Shown here one piece after another: positions 52,537 to 61,672 of a stretch of DNA of 64,000 nucleotides. The translations under genes were made by a program, and so were the position numbers. The notes below the pieces were generated by a model. That model was not told the origin of the DNA, did not search any database, and saw only the letters and a program-made list of their open reading frames with translations. How positions within the stretch are numbered: the first letter of the stretch is position 1; every line of letters begins with the position of its first letter. This DNA comes from Firm-13 sp037143795 (GTDB lineage: Bacteria > Bacillota > Clostridia > Saccharofermentanales > Saccharofermentanaceae), in assembly GCA_037143795.1 (NCBI GenBank), contig JBAWXZ010000007.1, forward strand, positions 62,001 through 126,000, in the 5' to 3' direction.

Positions 52537-53790
52537 TCAGGCAGCTTTATCAGCCTTGTGTTTGTTAACTGTTCTGCGGAGGAAGAGGAGACCGACAAAC
52601 GAGACAACAAGCAGTCCGATCATATAGATGAATATTTGCTTGTATCCGTTTGCAATTGTATCCTTGTTCCTGTCAAGAATTCCGCCGAGCAGCTGGAAGT
52701 TGAAAATGTCCGATGCAAATGCGACTGTAGAGATAAGGCCGACAGCTGCGCCAAGCAGAGGCTTCGGTGTTCCGACTTCTCCGACAGGAGCAAAATACAG
52801 TCCTCTTAATACGAAGAGCAGGAAGCCAACCAGAATTGTAATTGCTGCGATGACAACGACAAGCGCTACATTAACAGGAGTTACGACCAATACGATAAGG
52901 GCAACAATGGCAATCAGGATCGCTCCGAGCATAACAACGATGGAAGATCCGATTTTCTTGGAGACCGTACCGCCGACAAGTCCTGCGATCGGGCGGAAGA
53001 TGTGGCTTCTGAATGTTGCGACAACTCCGGCTGCAACAGCAGACAGGCCGAATACATCATTCATGTAAGGTGTCATGTAGCTGGAAGAAGAGTATGTTGT
53101 GTAGATGCAGAAGATAACAACAACCAGGAGCCATGTGATAGGCATTTTTGCAACGTCCCACATATCCTTGAGAACATTGATACTCTTCTTGTCTGTCGGT
53201 TTGTTGTCTTCCATGAAGAAGAACGCTGCGACACCAACGAGAACACAGATTGCTGCATAGATGCAGATGATATAACGGAAGTTGGATCCTGTCTGTCCGA
53301 TGGCATTGAAGATTGCAAGACAGGACAGTGCTGCAATGGAGGTAACAACGCCTCTGCCGCCTTCGAGGAAGCTGAAGAGTCTTCCCTGTTCTTTCTCGTC
53401 GCCTAAAAGGCTGGTAGCCTTAAGCAGTGTGGACCAGAAAGTAAGGATGGATGTGACGCCCCAGAAAGCAAAGAGAACGCGGGCACCCATAAGGCCGGGG
53501 GCAGTAGCGAGGTAGAAACCGCCAAGTCCTGTTCCTACAAGGGAGAAAGCAATGAGCTTTCTGTGATAGAAACGGTCTGCCATCCAGCCGCCCGGAAGAT
53601 AGGTCGCCATCGCAAGCCACCCGTACATAGTCATAAGTGATCCAAGTGTCGCGTTGTCAAAGCCGAGCATTTCCTGAAGAGGTTTGTAGTAAGTGTACTG
53701 GATGTATGGCAGTTCATAAATGATACCGCCGGCCATGGCCAAGATTGCAAGGATGATCCATTTTCTTTTTGCTGAATGAGCCTTTTCCAT
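52537..53790 (-). CDS. Major facilitator superfamily transporter
   Basis: A 417-residue protein with twelve predicted helices. The A-motif-like loop between helices 2 and 3 reads GWMADRFYHRKLI. Patterns such as YGWLAMATYLPGG and LEGGRGVVTS are visible. The inter-domain loop (about 200-215) is charged. The substrate is probably the polyol or sugar acid handled by the neighbouring SDR and kinase. GGAGGG before the ATG at 53790 sets the start. Confidence 0.9.
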   Translation of the reverse strand: MEKAHSAKRKWIILAILAMAGGIIYELPYIQYTYYKPLQEMLGFDNATLGSLMTMYGWLAMATYLPGGWMADRFYHRKLIAFSLVGTGLGGFYLATAPGLMGARVLFAFWGVTSILTFWSTLLKATSLLGDEKEQGRLFSFLEGGRGVVTSIAALSCLAIFNAIGQTGSNFRYIICIYAAICVLVGVAAFFFMEDNKPTDKKSINVLKDMWDVAKMPITWLLVVVIFCIYTTYSSSSYMTPYMNDVFGLSAVAAGVVATFRSHIFRPIAGLVGGTVSKKIGSSIVVMLGAILIAIVALIVLVVTPVNVALVVVIAAITILVGFLLFVLRGLYFAPVGEVGTPKPLLGAAVGLISTVAFASDIFNFQLLGGILDRNKDTIANGYKQIFIYMIGLLVVSFVGLLFLRRTVNKHKADKAA

Positions 53791-53832
53791 TGTGTTACCC
53801 TCCATAATTTATTTTCATTTATATACAAACAG

Positions 53833-54612
53833 TTAACGGACCATGTATCCCCCATCAACTGTTAATAAATGACCGTTTACATAATTCGATGCCGGACTGG
53901 CCAGGAAAATTGTGGCACCCATAAGGTCCATTGTGTCACCCCAGCGGTTTGCAGGAATGTGTGCAAGGACTCTTGCATTTGCATCCGGGTCGCTTCTTGT
54001 CTTTGTTGTAAGCTCCGTAGCATAATATCCGGGTGCGATGGCGTTTACCTGGATATTGAATTGGGCAAGCTCGTCGCAGTAAGCCTTGGTAAATCCGGCA
54101 AGGCCGTGCTTGGTCGATGCATATGCGGGGGACCACTGGCCGCCGAGGAATGAGAACAGGGAACAGATATTGATGATTTTGCCGCTCTGCTGGGGAATCA
54201 TAAATTTAGCTGCCTCGAGACTCATTTCAAATGCTGCCGTCAGGTTGACCGCAATCATCGCGTCCCATGCTCTTCTTCCGAATTTAGTTACATCCTGGAT
54301 GTTGATACAGATTCCGGCACAGTTTATAAGAATGTCTACAGAGCCAAAAGTATCGACACATGCCTTGATGACCTGTTCAGGAACGCCTTCCTGTGTAATA
54401 TCCGCCTGCATGAAAGCAAATTTTACGCCTTCATTTTCGATCAGTGCTTTGGTTGTTCCGTCATCATCAACGATGCTCGGGATAAATACATTGGCGCCCG
54501 CCTTGGCCATAGCCATGGAAAAAGCCGTACCCAGCCCGCCGTTGCCGCCCGTGATGATTGCATTTTTTCCTTTAAGGGAAAAGAAGTCCATTGAGATATC
54601 AGAATTGTTCAT
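53833..54612 (-). CDS. Short-chain dehydrogenase/reductase (KduD/gluconate dehydrogenase-like)
   Basis: A 259-residue classical SDR. The cofactor motif TGGNGGLG, INCAG, catalytic Ser in NICSLFS and YASTK (Tyr-x-x-x-Lys) are all present, with a C-terminal VDGGY. Related enzymes interconvert polyols or deoxy-gluconates and ketones. GGAGGTG precedes the ATG at 54612. It is the first gene after a leader with an intrinsic terminator, preceded by a consensus promoter and the glpP-like gene. Confidence 0.92.
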   Translation of the reverse strand: MNNSDISMDFFSLKGKNAIITGGNGGLGTAFSMAMAKAGANVFIPSIVDDDGTTKALIENEGVKFAFMQADITQEGVPEQVIKACVDTFGSVDILINCAGICINIQDVTKFGRRAWDAMIAVNLTAAFEMSLEAAKFMIPQQSGKIINICSLFSFLGGQWSPAYASTKHGLAGFTKAYCDELAQFNIQVNAIAPGYYATELTTKTRSDPDANARVLAHIPANRWGDTMDLMGATIFLASPASNYVNGHLLTVDGGYMVR

Positions 54613-54637
54613 TTCTACACCTCCGCAAAAAATTGTA

Positions 54638-54698
54638 CAAAAAAAGAACGAAGAAAAAAGCACAGTTCCCCTAAGGGAATTACTTTTCTCTTCGCTCT
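54638..54698 (-). terminator. Leader terminator of the SDR-MFS-kinase operon, candidate GlpP target
   Basis: On the minus strand a 16-bp stem (54698-54683 with 54660-54645, two G-U pairs) has a 22-nt loop with an inner TTCCC/GGGAA stem, and is followed by a T-run of about seven. It starts within about 10 nt of the predicted transcription start and ends 26 nt before the SDR start codon. This is the layout of a GlpP-controlled leader. Confidence 0.85.
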
Positions 54699-54711
54699 AG
54701 TAATTGTTCAC

Positions 54712-54740
54712 ATCATATAAGAGATATGGAGTTGTGTCAA
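54712..54740 (-). promoter_or_regulatory. Consensus sigma-A promoter of the SDR operon
   Basis: TTGACA (54740-54735) and TATGAT (54717-54712) lie 17 bp apart on the minus strand. The expected start near 54705 places the leader terminator at the very 5' end of the RNA. Confidence 0.85.
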
Positions 54741-54796
54741 TCATTTTTGTAAAAAAAGACAACAAAATATTTTTGCCATTCGGAATTCGTTCGGTA

Positions 54797-55363
54797 TTAC
54801 AAAAACCACACGTCAGGATTGGTCGAAGAAATCGCCTTCGCCCCGGCGTTGAGCGCCGCTACAACATCGTCCTTTTCGCATACAAGTCCGCCTGCAATAA
54901 CCGGGATATCCACCAGACTGACTACCCATGATATTACCTTAGGCATGCAGCCGGGAAGGATTTCGATGCAGTCAGGCTGCGAAATCTCAATTTGTTTGCT
55001 GATATTGTTGTAAGAGAACGAGTCAATAAGAAAGAACCGGTGGATCGTATACAGGCCCTGCGCTTTGGCCGCTTTGATCATCGCAGCCTTCGAGCTGAGA
55101 ATTCCATCAACCAGCGTATTCTGCTTCAGATACTGAACAACAATTTCCTTGTTGGAAAAGCCGTCAATAAGATCCACATTAATAAATGCGATTTTTCCGC
55201 TGTCTTTGATCTTCTTAACAATTGAGGGTATGGTTATTATGTTTCCATAAAGAATAAATACGATTCTACACTCTGTTATGAGAACTTTTTTCAGTCCGGA
55301 TTCATCTTTTACTCCGGCAATAATAGGGTTGTCTTCAATAATGGCATTCAGAGAATTGCTCAT
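54797..55363 (-). CDS. glpP: GlpP-type glycerol-3-phosphate-responsive antiterminator
   Basis: A 188-residue protein of the GlpP family, a TIM-barrel-like RNA-binding regulator. Segments such as NPIIAGVKD, FINVDLIDGFSN, IDSFSYNN, EILPGCMPKVI and VPVIAGGL are characteristic, ending with AISSTNPDVW. In Bacillus GlpP, glycerol-3-phosphate triggers antitermination at the glpD leader. Here the downstream operon has a matching leader terminator. GGAGG precedes the ATG at 55363, and an in-frame ATG further upstream lacks one. It has its own promoter at 55416-55444. Confidence 0.9.
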   Translation of the reverse strand: MSNSLNAIIEDNPIIAGVKDESGLKKVLITECRIVFILYGNIITIPSIVKKIKDSGKIAFINVDLIDGFSNKEIVVQYLKQNTLVDGILSSKAAMIKAAKAQGLYTIHRFFLIDSFSYNNISKQIEISQPDCIEILPGCMPKVISWVVSLVDIPVIAGGLVCEKDDVVAALNAGAKAISSTNPDVWFL

Positions 55364-55415
55364 AAGGTCCTCCAGCAAAGGCGGTCTGTCCATTCGTCCC
55401 ATGTTCCTTCTTCAA

Positions 55416-55444
55416 ATGCTAGAGAGTCCCGAACCTTTTGTCAA
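55416..55444 (-). promoter_or_regulatory. Promoter of the glpP gene
   Basis: TTGACA (55444-55439) and TAGCAT (55421-55416) lie 17 bp apart on the minus strand, about 53 nt before the start codon and just downstream of sppA. Confidence 0.7.
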
Positions 55445-55463
55445 TCAAAACAAATTGATGTTT

Positions 55464-56501
55464 TTACTTATATCCCATGCCTTCGTAATAATACGCAGGT
55501 CCGTCAACCGGCATGTCAAGATGGGAGAGATAGGAATCAAGATCGCTTTTTTTGAGGTCCGCAAAAATTCCCAGAAGCGCTGAAAGCCCTACGTCTGCTG
55601 TCGGATAGTAATCGACAAACTCGACGCCTTCGGGATACTTATTGTCTTTTAGCATAGCTGCTTTTGCATCCTCATAAACCATGATTCCGTCAGCAAGACC
55701 ATTCGCAAGGGCTTGCTTGGGTGAGTAAACCCTGCCGTCGGCCAGAGCTTCGACGTCTGCGGTCGTCATGCCGCGGCCGTCGGCAACGATCTGGACGAAC
55801 TGATCGTACGTCTCCTGCAGGATACTGGTATAGATTGCCTTCTGCTCATCGGTAAACCCTTCAAAATAGCTGCCCATTGTCTTGTTTTTACCTACATAAA
55901 TCGAAGTAGTCTTGATCCCCTGCTTTTCAAGGAATCCGGAAATATCAATGTATGTACCGGCAGTGACACCGATGGAACCGGTCATACAGTTGCGGTTCAT
56001 AAGTATTTTGTCGGCTGCCGCTGCAAGATAATACCCGCCCGATGCCGCCATACTGCCGCAGTATGCATAAATCGGACGGCCGGTTGCTTTTTTATATGCC
56101 TCAAGCCTGAGGTAAAGTTCATCCGTCGCATAGACTTCTCCGCCGGGTGAATCAATGAAAAGCAGAATCCCCTTATTGTCAGAATTCTTGATTAATGAAT
56201 CAACGGTTGACAGCAGGAATTTCTGATTGTATGTCGTTGTTCCGGAAAAAAGAGAGGAAGCAGGGGCTGCACTTGTTATTGTACCTTCAATATGCAGAAC
56301 TGCTACGTATCCGTCACGGCCGGTATAGGCCGGACCGGTTGACGGTGAAGAAAATGCAGCAAAAACCAACAAAATAACACACAAAAATATGCCGGCCGCA
56401 AAAAGGGATCCGCCTACAATCAGGGCGATAACCCAGCCTTTCATTTTGCTTTTCGGAGGTGCGGGCCTGGACGGATTTATCGGGTTCTCATAATGACTCA
56501 T
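55464..56501 (-). CDS. sppA: SppA, signal peptide peptidase
   Basis: A 345-residue single-domain SppA. It has one N-terminal membrane helix (about 22-50), the family motif IDSPGGEVYATDEL, and catalytic Ser154 in SMAASGGYY. The lysine is probably Lys207 in GKNKTMGSYF. AAGGAGA precedes the ATG at 56501, and the upstream extension overlaps aroQ-pheA. It lies 26 nt after the shikimate operon in the same direction, so it may be its last gene. It degrades cleaved signal peptides in the membrane. Confidence 0.93.
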   Translation of the reverse strand: MSHYENPINPSRPAPPKSKMKGWVIALIVGGSLFAAGIFLCVILLVFAAFSSPSTGPAYTGRDGYVAVLHIEGTITSAAPASSLFSGTTTYNQKFLLSTVDSLIKNSDNKGILLFIDSPGGEVYATDELYLRLEAYKKATGRPIYAYCGSMAASGGYYLAAAADKILMNRNCMTGSIGVTAGTYIDISGFLEKQGIKTTSIYVGKNKTMGSYFEGFTDEQKAIYTSILQETYDQFVQIVADGRGMTTADVEALADGRVYSPKQALANGLADGIMVYEDAKAAMLKDNKYPEGVEFVDYYPTADVGLSALLGIFADLKKSDLDSYLSHLDMPVDGPAYYYEGMGYK

Positions 56502-56527
56502 ATTTGTCTCCTTCTTCTTCGTAAATC

Positions 56528-58252
56528 CTATTCCTCGACGTACCATCCCAGCACTTTGACAAACGGCATCTCGGAGGACAGCTGATACAGCGCAAGCAGG
56601 GCATCCTTACCCATTGCAGGGCATACAAAATCAAGAAAGAATGAATATTCGCCCGGCGTATTTTGAATCGGACGGGAAAAAATCGAGGTTAAGTTCAGGC
56701 CGCGGTCCGCAAAAATCTCGAGGGCTGCCACAAGCGCCCCGCTTCTGTGAGGAAGATGCATCAGGGTACTGATCCGATCCGCATCCGGTGTAATGACGAG
56801 CTCTTTTGCCACTGCAATGAAACGCGTCTGATTGGACGCTGCATTGCATATCTCAACCGGCAAAATCTCCAGGCCGTTTCTGCGGGCTGACTCTTCCGAA
56901 GAAATCGCCGCCAGTGAAGAATCCCCGCGCTTCTTCACCTCCTCAGCTGCAAATGCCGTATTATCGGAAGGCACCGAGTCCCATCCATACCGGCAGATTA
57001 TTTCTGAACACTGCGAAATTGCCTGCGGATGGCTGGTTACTGTCCGGATATCCGAAAGCTTTGTTCCGGGAATGACCGCCAGCGTATGGGCAACAGCTAT
57101 GGATGTCGCACGCACGATGTGAAGGCTCTTTTTCTGTAAAAGTTCATATACGTTATCTACAGTCCCCGCAGTAGTATTCTCGAGCGGCAGCACCGCCACA
57201 TCCGCTTCCCCGGACAAAACAAGTTCACAGGCCTGTGAAAATGTATGCATTTCCATTTTGGAAGCATCCGGAAAAAGTTTTTGCGCCGCCTGCTCCGAAT
57301 AAGATCCCCTGGTGCCTGCATATGCTGCCTTCCTGACAAAATCGAGCGAGGTCACAGCCGCTTCAAGCGACTGTCCGATCTTCCAGTTCCGGTCGCCCGG
57401 CATTAATATATCGTACTGCTTTTCCCGGGAGATACGCATCATTGTCTTCATAAGCGAATCCACCCTTGTCGCCATATCGTCTCCTGCGCGCCGGCGGGCC
57501 ATATCCGATACTTCCGCCTCCCGGCGTGCATCATACACGGAGGTTTTTGAGTGGATCTTGGTATGTGCGATTTCTTCGGCCAGGTCCATCCTGCGGTTGA
57601 ATATATTCATCAGTTCAACATCGACCTGGCTGATCTGTTTGCGCAGTTCGGAAAGCTCAGCACCTTGTTCCGGCGCTGCGGCTGTCTGTTCCGGTTCAGG
57701 AACCGCGGTATGCTCTGATGCCGCTGCAGCGGCTGCTTCCGGGGATGCATTTTCAGGTTTGGGAATCACCCTTGAAGCATTATTACCTGTTATTTCAGGA
57801 AAAACATGACCATGCACAAGCTTTTCGAGTCCGACAAGATAACTGTCGAGTCCAAGTCCGGATATTTGTCCGACACAGGCAGCCTGTATGACGGAAACAC
57901 TTCTGAACTGCTCCCTTTTATGGATGTTGGAAATATGTACTTCCATAACCGGCAGGCCGCACAGGAGCAGTGCATCCAGGATGGCATAACTATAGTGTGT
58001 ATACGCACCTGCGTTAATAACAATTCCGGACGCATATCCCATTGATTCCTGTATGGCGGTTACAATACCGCCCTCATCATTAGACTGAAAAAACACAGGC
58101 TCGACGCCAAGCTCTTTTGCCCTGGTCCGGAAAGCATCCTCAACCTGTGACAGCGTGAAGCTTCCATAATGCTCTTTGCTGCGTTTGCCGAGCATATTCA
58201 GGTTAGGCCCGTTAATCAGCAGAATAACCGGCATGGTATCTTTGTTTCCCAT
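56528..58252 (-). CDS. Type II 3-dehydroquinase / chorismate mutase / prephenate dehydratase fusion
   Basis: A 574-residue multidomain enzyme. Residues 1-150 are type II dehydroquinate dehydratase (INGPNLNMLGKR, FQSNDEGG, INAGAYTHYS, VHISN). An Ala/Glu/Pro-rich linker spans about 165-205. An AroQ-class chorismate mutase helical domain follows (about 205-285, LRKQISQVDVELMNIFNRRM). Prephenate dehydratase (about 310-485) shows AYAGTRGSYSEQAA, LPLENTTAGTV and NQTRFIAV. The C-terminal ACT domain (about 490-570, HRSGALVAALEIF, SRP) should bind phenylalanine for feedback control. It starts with GGAGGAGGG, in the aroC end. It joins step 3 to the last steps of phenylalanine synthesis. Confidence 0.93.
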   Translation of the reverse strand: MGNKDTMPVILLINGPNLNMLGKRSKEHYGSFTLSQVEDAFRTRAKELGVEPVFFQSNDEGGIVTAIQESMGYASGIVINAGAYTHYSYAILDALLLCGLPVMEVHISNIHKREQFRSVSVIQAACVGQISGLGLDSYLVGLEKLVHGHVFPEITGNNASRVIPKPENASPEAAAAAASEHTAVPEPEQTAAAPEQGAELSELRKQISQVDVELMNIFNRRMDLAEEIAHTKIHSKTSVYDARREAEVSDMARRRAGDDMATRVDSLMKTMMRISREKQYDILMPGDRNWKIGQSLEAAVTSLDFVRKAAYAGTRGSYSEQAAQKLFPDASKMEMHTFSQACELVLSGEADVAVLPLENTTAGTVDNVYELLQKKSLHIVRATSIAVAHTLAVIPGTKLSDIRTVTSHPQAISQCSEIICRYGWDSVPSDNTAFAAEEVKKRGDSSLAAISSEESARRNGLEILPVEICNAASNQTRFIAVAKELVITPDADRISTLMHLPHRSGALVAALEIFADRGLNLTSIFSRPIQNTPGEYSFFLDFVCPAMGKDALLALYQLSSEMPFVKVLGWYVEE

Positions 58253-58253
58253 A

Positions 58254-59321
58254 TCAGCCCTCCTCCATCAAGTCCAGCAGTGCAATTGCCATTGCGCTTT
58301 CCACAATCGGCACGGCACGCGGCACAACGCAGGGATCGTGCCTCCCCTTAAGCGTAAGCTTGTCATTTTGCATCGTATCAAGATTGATCGTATCCTGTTC
58401 CCGGGAAATGGACGAAGTGGGTTTGAAAGCACAGCGCACAACAATCGGCATGCCATTTGAAATGCCGCCCTCAATGCCGCCTCCATGGTTGGTGGTAAGG
58501 CGGATCCCCTTTTCGGAAATCTGCGGATGATCATTATTCTCTGAACCGTTTGCCCTTGCCGCTGCAAATCCGCGGCCGAATTCAACACCTTTTACAGCGG
58601 GAATTCCAAAAAGGATCGAAGCCAGACGGCTTTCGATATTGTCAAAAATCGGACGGCCAAGACCGGCGGGAAATCCTGCTGCAAGGCACTCTACAATACC
58701 GCCGACCGAATCAAGGTCCATGCGTGCCGCTTCAATAGCCGCTTTCATCTTCTCACCCTGCCCGTCGGACAGAACCGGAAAATCCTTATCTGCGACCGAT
58801 TCAGGAAGCGTCAGCATGTCATAGGGTGTATCGGAAATTCCGGCAGCCTCATAAATATGGCCTCTGACCGCAATGCCGCGCTGCTCAAGAATCTGCATGC
58901 AGACGGCACCGGCAAAAGTAAGCGGTGCCATAATTCTCGCAGAAAAATGTCCGCCCCCCCTGGGATCATTTGCTCCGTTATACCGCGCAAGCGCCGTAAG
59001 GTCGGCGTGTCCCGGCCTTGGCTTCACGGCAAGTTCCGTATAGTCCTGCGAGCGGGTGTCCGTATTTCGAATTTCGGCGCAAAGCGGGGTACCTGTTGTT
59101 TTGCCGTGGTAAAATCCGGATAGTATCTCAGCCAGATCCTGCTCGCTTCGCTTGGTTGACCATGCCTGCTGTCCGGGCGCGCGCCGTTTCATGTGTTCCC
59201 TGATCCTGTCAAGGTCCAGCGGCACACCGGCCGGAAGGCCGTCGATTACGACGCCGATTCCTTTGCCGTGTGATTCCCCGAAAAGACTGATCCTGACCTT
59301 ATTCCCCCACATCGAGCTCAT
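58254..59321 (-). CDS. aroC: AroC, chorismate synthase
   Basis: A 355-residue chorismate synthase. FGESHGKGIGVVIDGLPAG at the start, the RPGHADLTALARYN segment and the HDPCVVPRAVP C-terminal region are signature motifs. It converts EPSP to chorismate with reduced FMN. GGAGGG precedes the first ATG, 23 nt inside aroA. It is followed by the aroQ-pheA fusion with a 1-nt gap. Confidence 0.97.
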   Translation of the reverse strand: MSSMWGNKVRISLFGESHGKGIGVVIDGLPAGVPLDLDRIREHMKRRAPGQQAWSTKRSEQDLAEILSGFYHGKTTGTPLCAEIRNTDTRSQDYTELAVKPRPGHADLTALARYNGANDPRGGGHFSARIMAPLTFAGAVCMQILEQRGIAVRGHIYEAAGISDTPYDMLTLPESVADKDFPVLSDGQGEKMKAAIEAARMDLDSVGGIVECLAAGFPAGLGRPIFDNIESRLASILFGIPAVKGVEFGRGFAAARANGSENNDHPQISEKGIRLTTNHGGGIEGGISNGMPIVVRCAFKPTSSISREQDTINLDTMQNDKLTLKGRHDPCVVPRAVPIVESAMAIALLDLMEEG

Positions 59322-60561
59322 GAGCCAGCCCTCCTGCCATCCGAAAATTCCGGAAAAAATCCGGGTATGATTTATCTACCGCACGGTAATCCGATATGCT
59401 GACCGGCCCGTCCGCACGGGTTGCCGCAATTGCAGCAGCCATAACCATTCTGTGATCGTGGAAAGAATCTACTTCGCAGGCTTTGAAAAGAGGGATGCCC
59501 GGAAAAAATGACCGGCCGGATATCACTAATCCGTCACGGGTTTGCGCAATCTCAGCGCCAAGTCCGGTCATCATATCACAGGTAGCCTTCAGGCGATCGC
59601 ATTCCTTGAGCCGCAGACGCCCGGCATTTGTGATTTTAGTAACGCATCCCGTTGCCGCTGCTGCTACAGCAAGTATCGGTACGAGATCCGGAAACTGCGA
59701 AACATCAATTTCCACAGCGGCGTATGTGGAAGCTGCCTTTTTCAGTTTTTCCAGAAGCGTCAGGATTTCCCGGTCTCCCTGGGAGGAGTGCAGCGGAAGA
59801 TCCGTAACGGTAACTTTATGTCCAAGGTACTCAGCCACAAGCCAGAAAGCCGCCTGTGAAAAATCCGGCTCCGCATGGTATGGCTCCGTTCTTTTATAAG
59901 CCTGCCCTCCGCTGATATGGTATCCGCGGGGTAGTTTGTCCGCCTCTACGCCAAACGCGCGCATTACATCCCGCGTCATTTCAACATACGGTTCTGATTC
60001 AAGCGGCGTCGTCAGTTCTATTTCCGAATCACCCGCAAGCAGTGGCAACGCCATGAGAAGTCCTGAAATGTATTGTGAGCTGATGTTGCCCGGGACCTTG
60101 AAAATACCCGGGTTCAATTGACCGGTGACTTTAAGCGGCAGTATACGGTCAGGTCCGGGGAATTCCATCCGTACGCCTTTGCCGTCAAAAATTCCGGTGT
60201 ATTCTCCGAGGGGCCGCAGCGGAAGCCGGCCGGATCCTACGATACGGGCCGGAATTCCCAGTGCTGCAACAAGGGGCACCAGAAAACGCAAAGTAGATCC
60301 CGATTCCCTGCAGTCAAAAAACACCGGATCGTTCCCGGAAAGAGTGATCCCGTGCTGCTGATCGAGCCTTGCTGCAATAACGGAATGGACGCATCCCTTC
60401 GTTGCAAAAATATCATCTGACAGGCTTTCCCCGCCAAGGTCAGCCAGGGAAAGATCGCCCGCCAGGGATGCACAGATCAGAGCCCGGTGCAGAAGGCTTT
60501 TGGAAAGCGGTACACGGACAAGCCCCTCCAGATTACCTGGATTGACAAGGATGCTTTGCAT
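59299..60561 (-). CDS. aroA: AroA, 3-phosphoshikimate 1-carboxyvinyltransferase (EPSP synthase)
   Basis: A 420-residue EPSP synthase with the N-terminal PLSKSLLHRALICASLA, the GSTLRFLVPL segment, and LRLKECDRLKA and VDSFHDHRMVMA in the C-terminal half. The protein forms the two-domain inside-out barrel. GGAGG precedes the ATG, 16 nt after aroB. The active-site lysine of the KS motif and the DHRM histidine are present. Confidence 0.97.
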   Translation of the reverse strand: MQSILVNPGNLEGLVRVPLSKSLLHRALICASLAGDLSLADLGGESLSDDIFATKGCVHSVIAARLDQQHGITLSGNDPVFFDCRESGSTLRFLVPLVAALGIPARIVGSGRLPLRPLGEYTGIFDGKGVRMEFPGPDRILPLKVTGQLNPGIFKVPGNISSQYISGLLMALPLLAGDSEIELTTPLESEPYVEMTRDVMRAFGVEADKLPRGYHISGGQAYKRTEPYHAEPDFSQAAFWLVAEYLGHKVTVTDLPLHSSQGDREILTLLEKLKKAASTYAAVEIDVSQFPDLVPILAVAAAATGCVTKITNAGRLRLKECDRLKATCDMMTGLGAEIAQTRDGLVISGRSFFPGIPLFKACEVDSFHDHRMVMAAAIAATRADGPVSISDYRAVDKSYPDFFRNFRMAGGLAHELDVGE

Positions 60562-60577
60562 AGGCTTCTACCTCCTG

Positions 60578-61660
60578 TCAGGATACGGTTCCGGTCTTTT
60601 TGACGTCTTCCATCGCTTTTTCCAGCTGGGTCTTAAGGACGCTGACAGACATCGGGTATGTTGCGGCCTCGCCGATTTTCTTAAGCAGGACATAGTATAG
60701 TTTGCCGGACAGTTTTTTCTTGTCTGACAGCATTGCAGTATAAAGATCTTCAAAATTAAGATCGGTAGACAGGGGGAGATTCCAGCGGGAAAGCACGGCA
60801 CGGATTCTGTCTGTCGTACCGGCCGGTGTGATACCTGCATTCTCGCCTATGACGGAAGCATACACCATACCGATAGCTACGGCTTCTCCATGGGTCAGCT
60901 TCGAAAAGCCGGTAACTTTTTCGACTGCGTGTCCCATAGTGTGCCCGAAGTTCAGGAGCATGCGCTCGCCCGTATCGAATTCATCATTTTGTACGACCGT
61001 TGTCTTAATGCGGATACAGCGCTCAAGGATCCATTCCAGGTCAAATGTACCTTTTTCAATGGACTCAAACAGCATTTCGTCCCTGATACAGCCGTACTTG
61101 ATTACTTCAGCCATTCCTTCAGCCATTCTGGCCCTCGACAGTGTGGAAAGTACGCTCGGGTCAATAACAACAGCCTTGGGCTGGTAGAACACGCCTGCAA
61201 GATTTTTGCCGAAAGGAAGATCTATACCGGTCTTCCCGCCGATCGATGAATCAACCTGTGCCAGAAGAGTTGTAGGCACCTGGATCAGGGGACAGCCGCG
61301 CAGATACGTTGCAGCTGCAAATCCGGCAAGATCGCCGATCACACCGCCGCCCAGGGCAATAATCAAATCCGTGCGCGTAATACCGGCTGCATGAAACTGT
61401 GCATACAGAAGAAACAGCATTTCCTGTGATTTGGAAGACTCGCCTGCGGGTACTGTGCAGGATGCCACTGTAAAACCACTTTCCTTGAGAGACTGTACCT
61501 CTTTGCCAAGATAAAGCTCCGCCACATTGGAGTCAGTGACTACGATAGCTTTTCTGCCCTTAACGCATGCTGCTGCAACTTCACCAAGTTGTGTGAGTGC
61601 GCCTGTACGAAGGTGAATCGGGTAATTCTCGTTGTTGGTGTTTGCCATAATCTGCGGCAT
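60578..61660 (-). CDS. aroB: AroB, 3-dehydroquinate synthase
   Basis: A 360-residue enzyme with the NAD-binding ALGGGVIGDLAGFAAATYLRG, the TTLLAQVDSSIGGKTGID segment and the metal-binding NFGHTMGHAVEK and HGEAVAIGM motifs. It converts DAHP to 3-dehydroquinate. AGGAGG precedes the ATG, 12 nt after aroF. Confidence 0.97.
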   Translation of the reverse strand: MPQIMANTNNENYPIHLRTGALTQLGEVAAACVKGRKAIVVTDSNVAELYLGKEVQSLKESGFTVASCTVPAGESSKSQEMLFLLYAQFHAAGITRTDLIIALGGGVIGDLAGFAAATYLRGCPLIQVPTTLLAQVDSSIGGKTGIDLPFGKNLAGVFYQPKAVVIDPSVLSTLSRARMAEGMAEVIKYGCIRDEMLFESIEKGTFDLEWILERCIRIKTTVVQNDEFDTGERMLLNFGHTMGHAVEKVTGFSKLTHGEAVAIGMVYASVIGENAGITPAGTTDRIRAVLSRWNLPLSTDLNFEDLYTAMLSDKKKLSGKLYYVLLKKIGEAATYPMSVSVLKTQLEKAMEDVKKTGTVS

Positions 61661-61672
61661 AATTGTTCCTCC

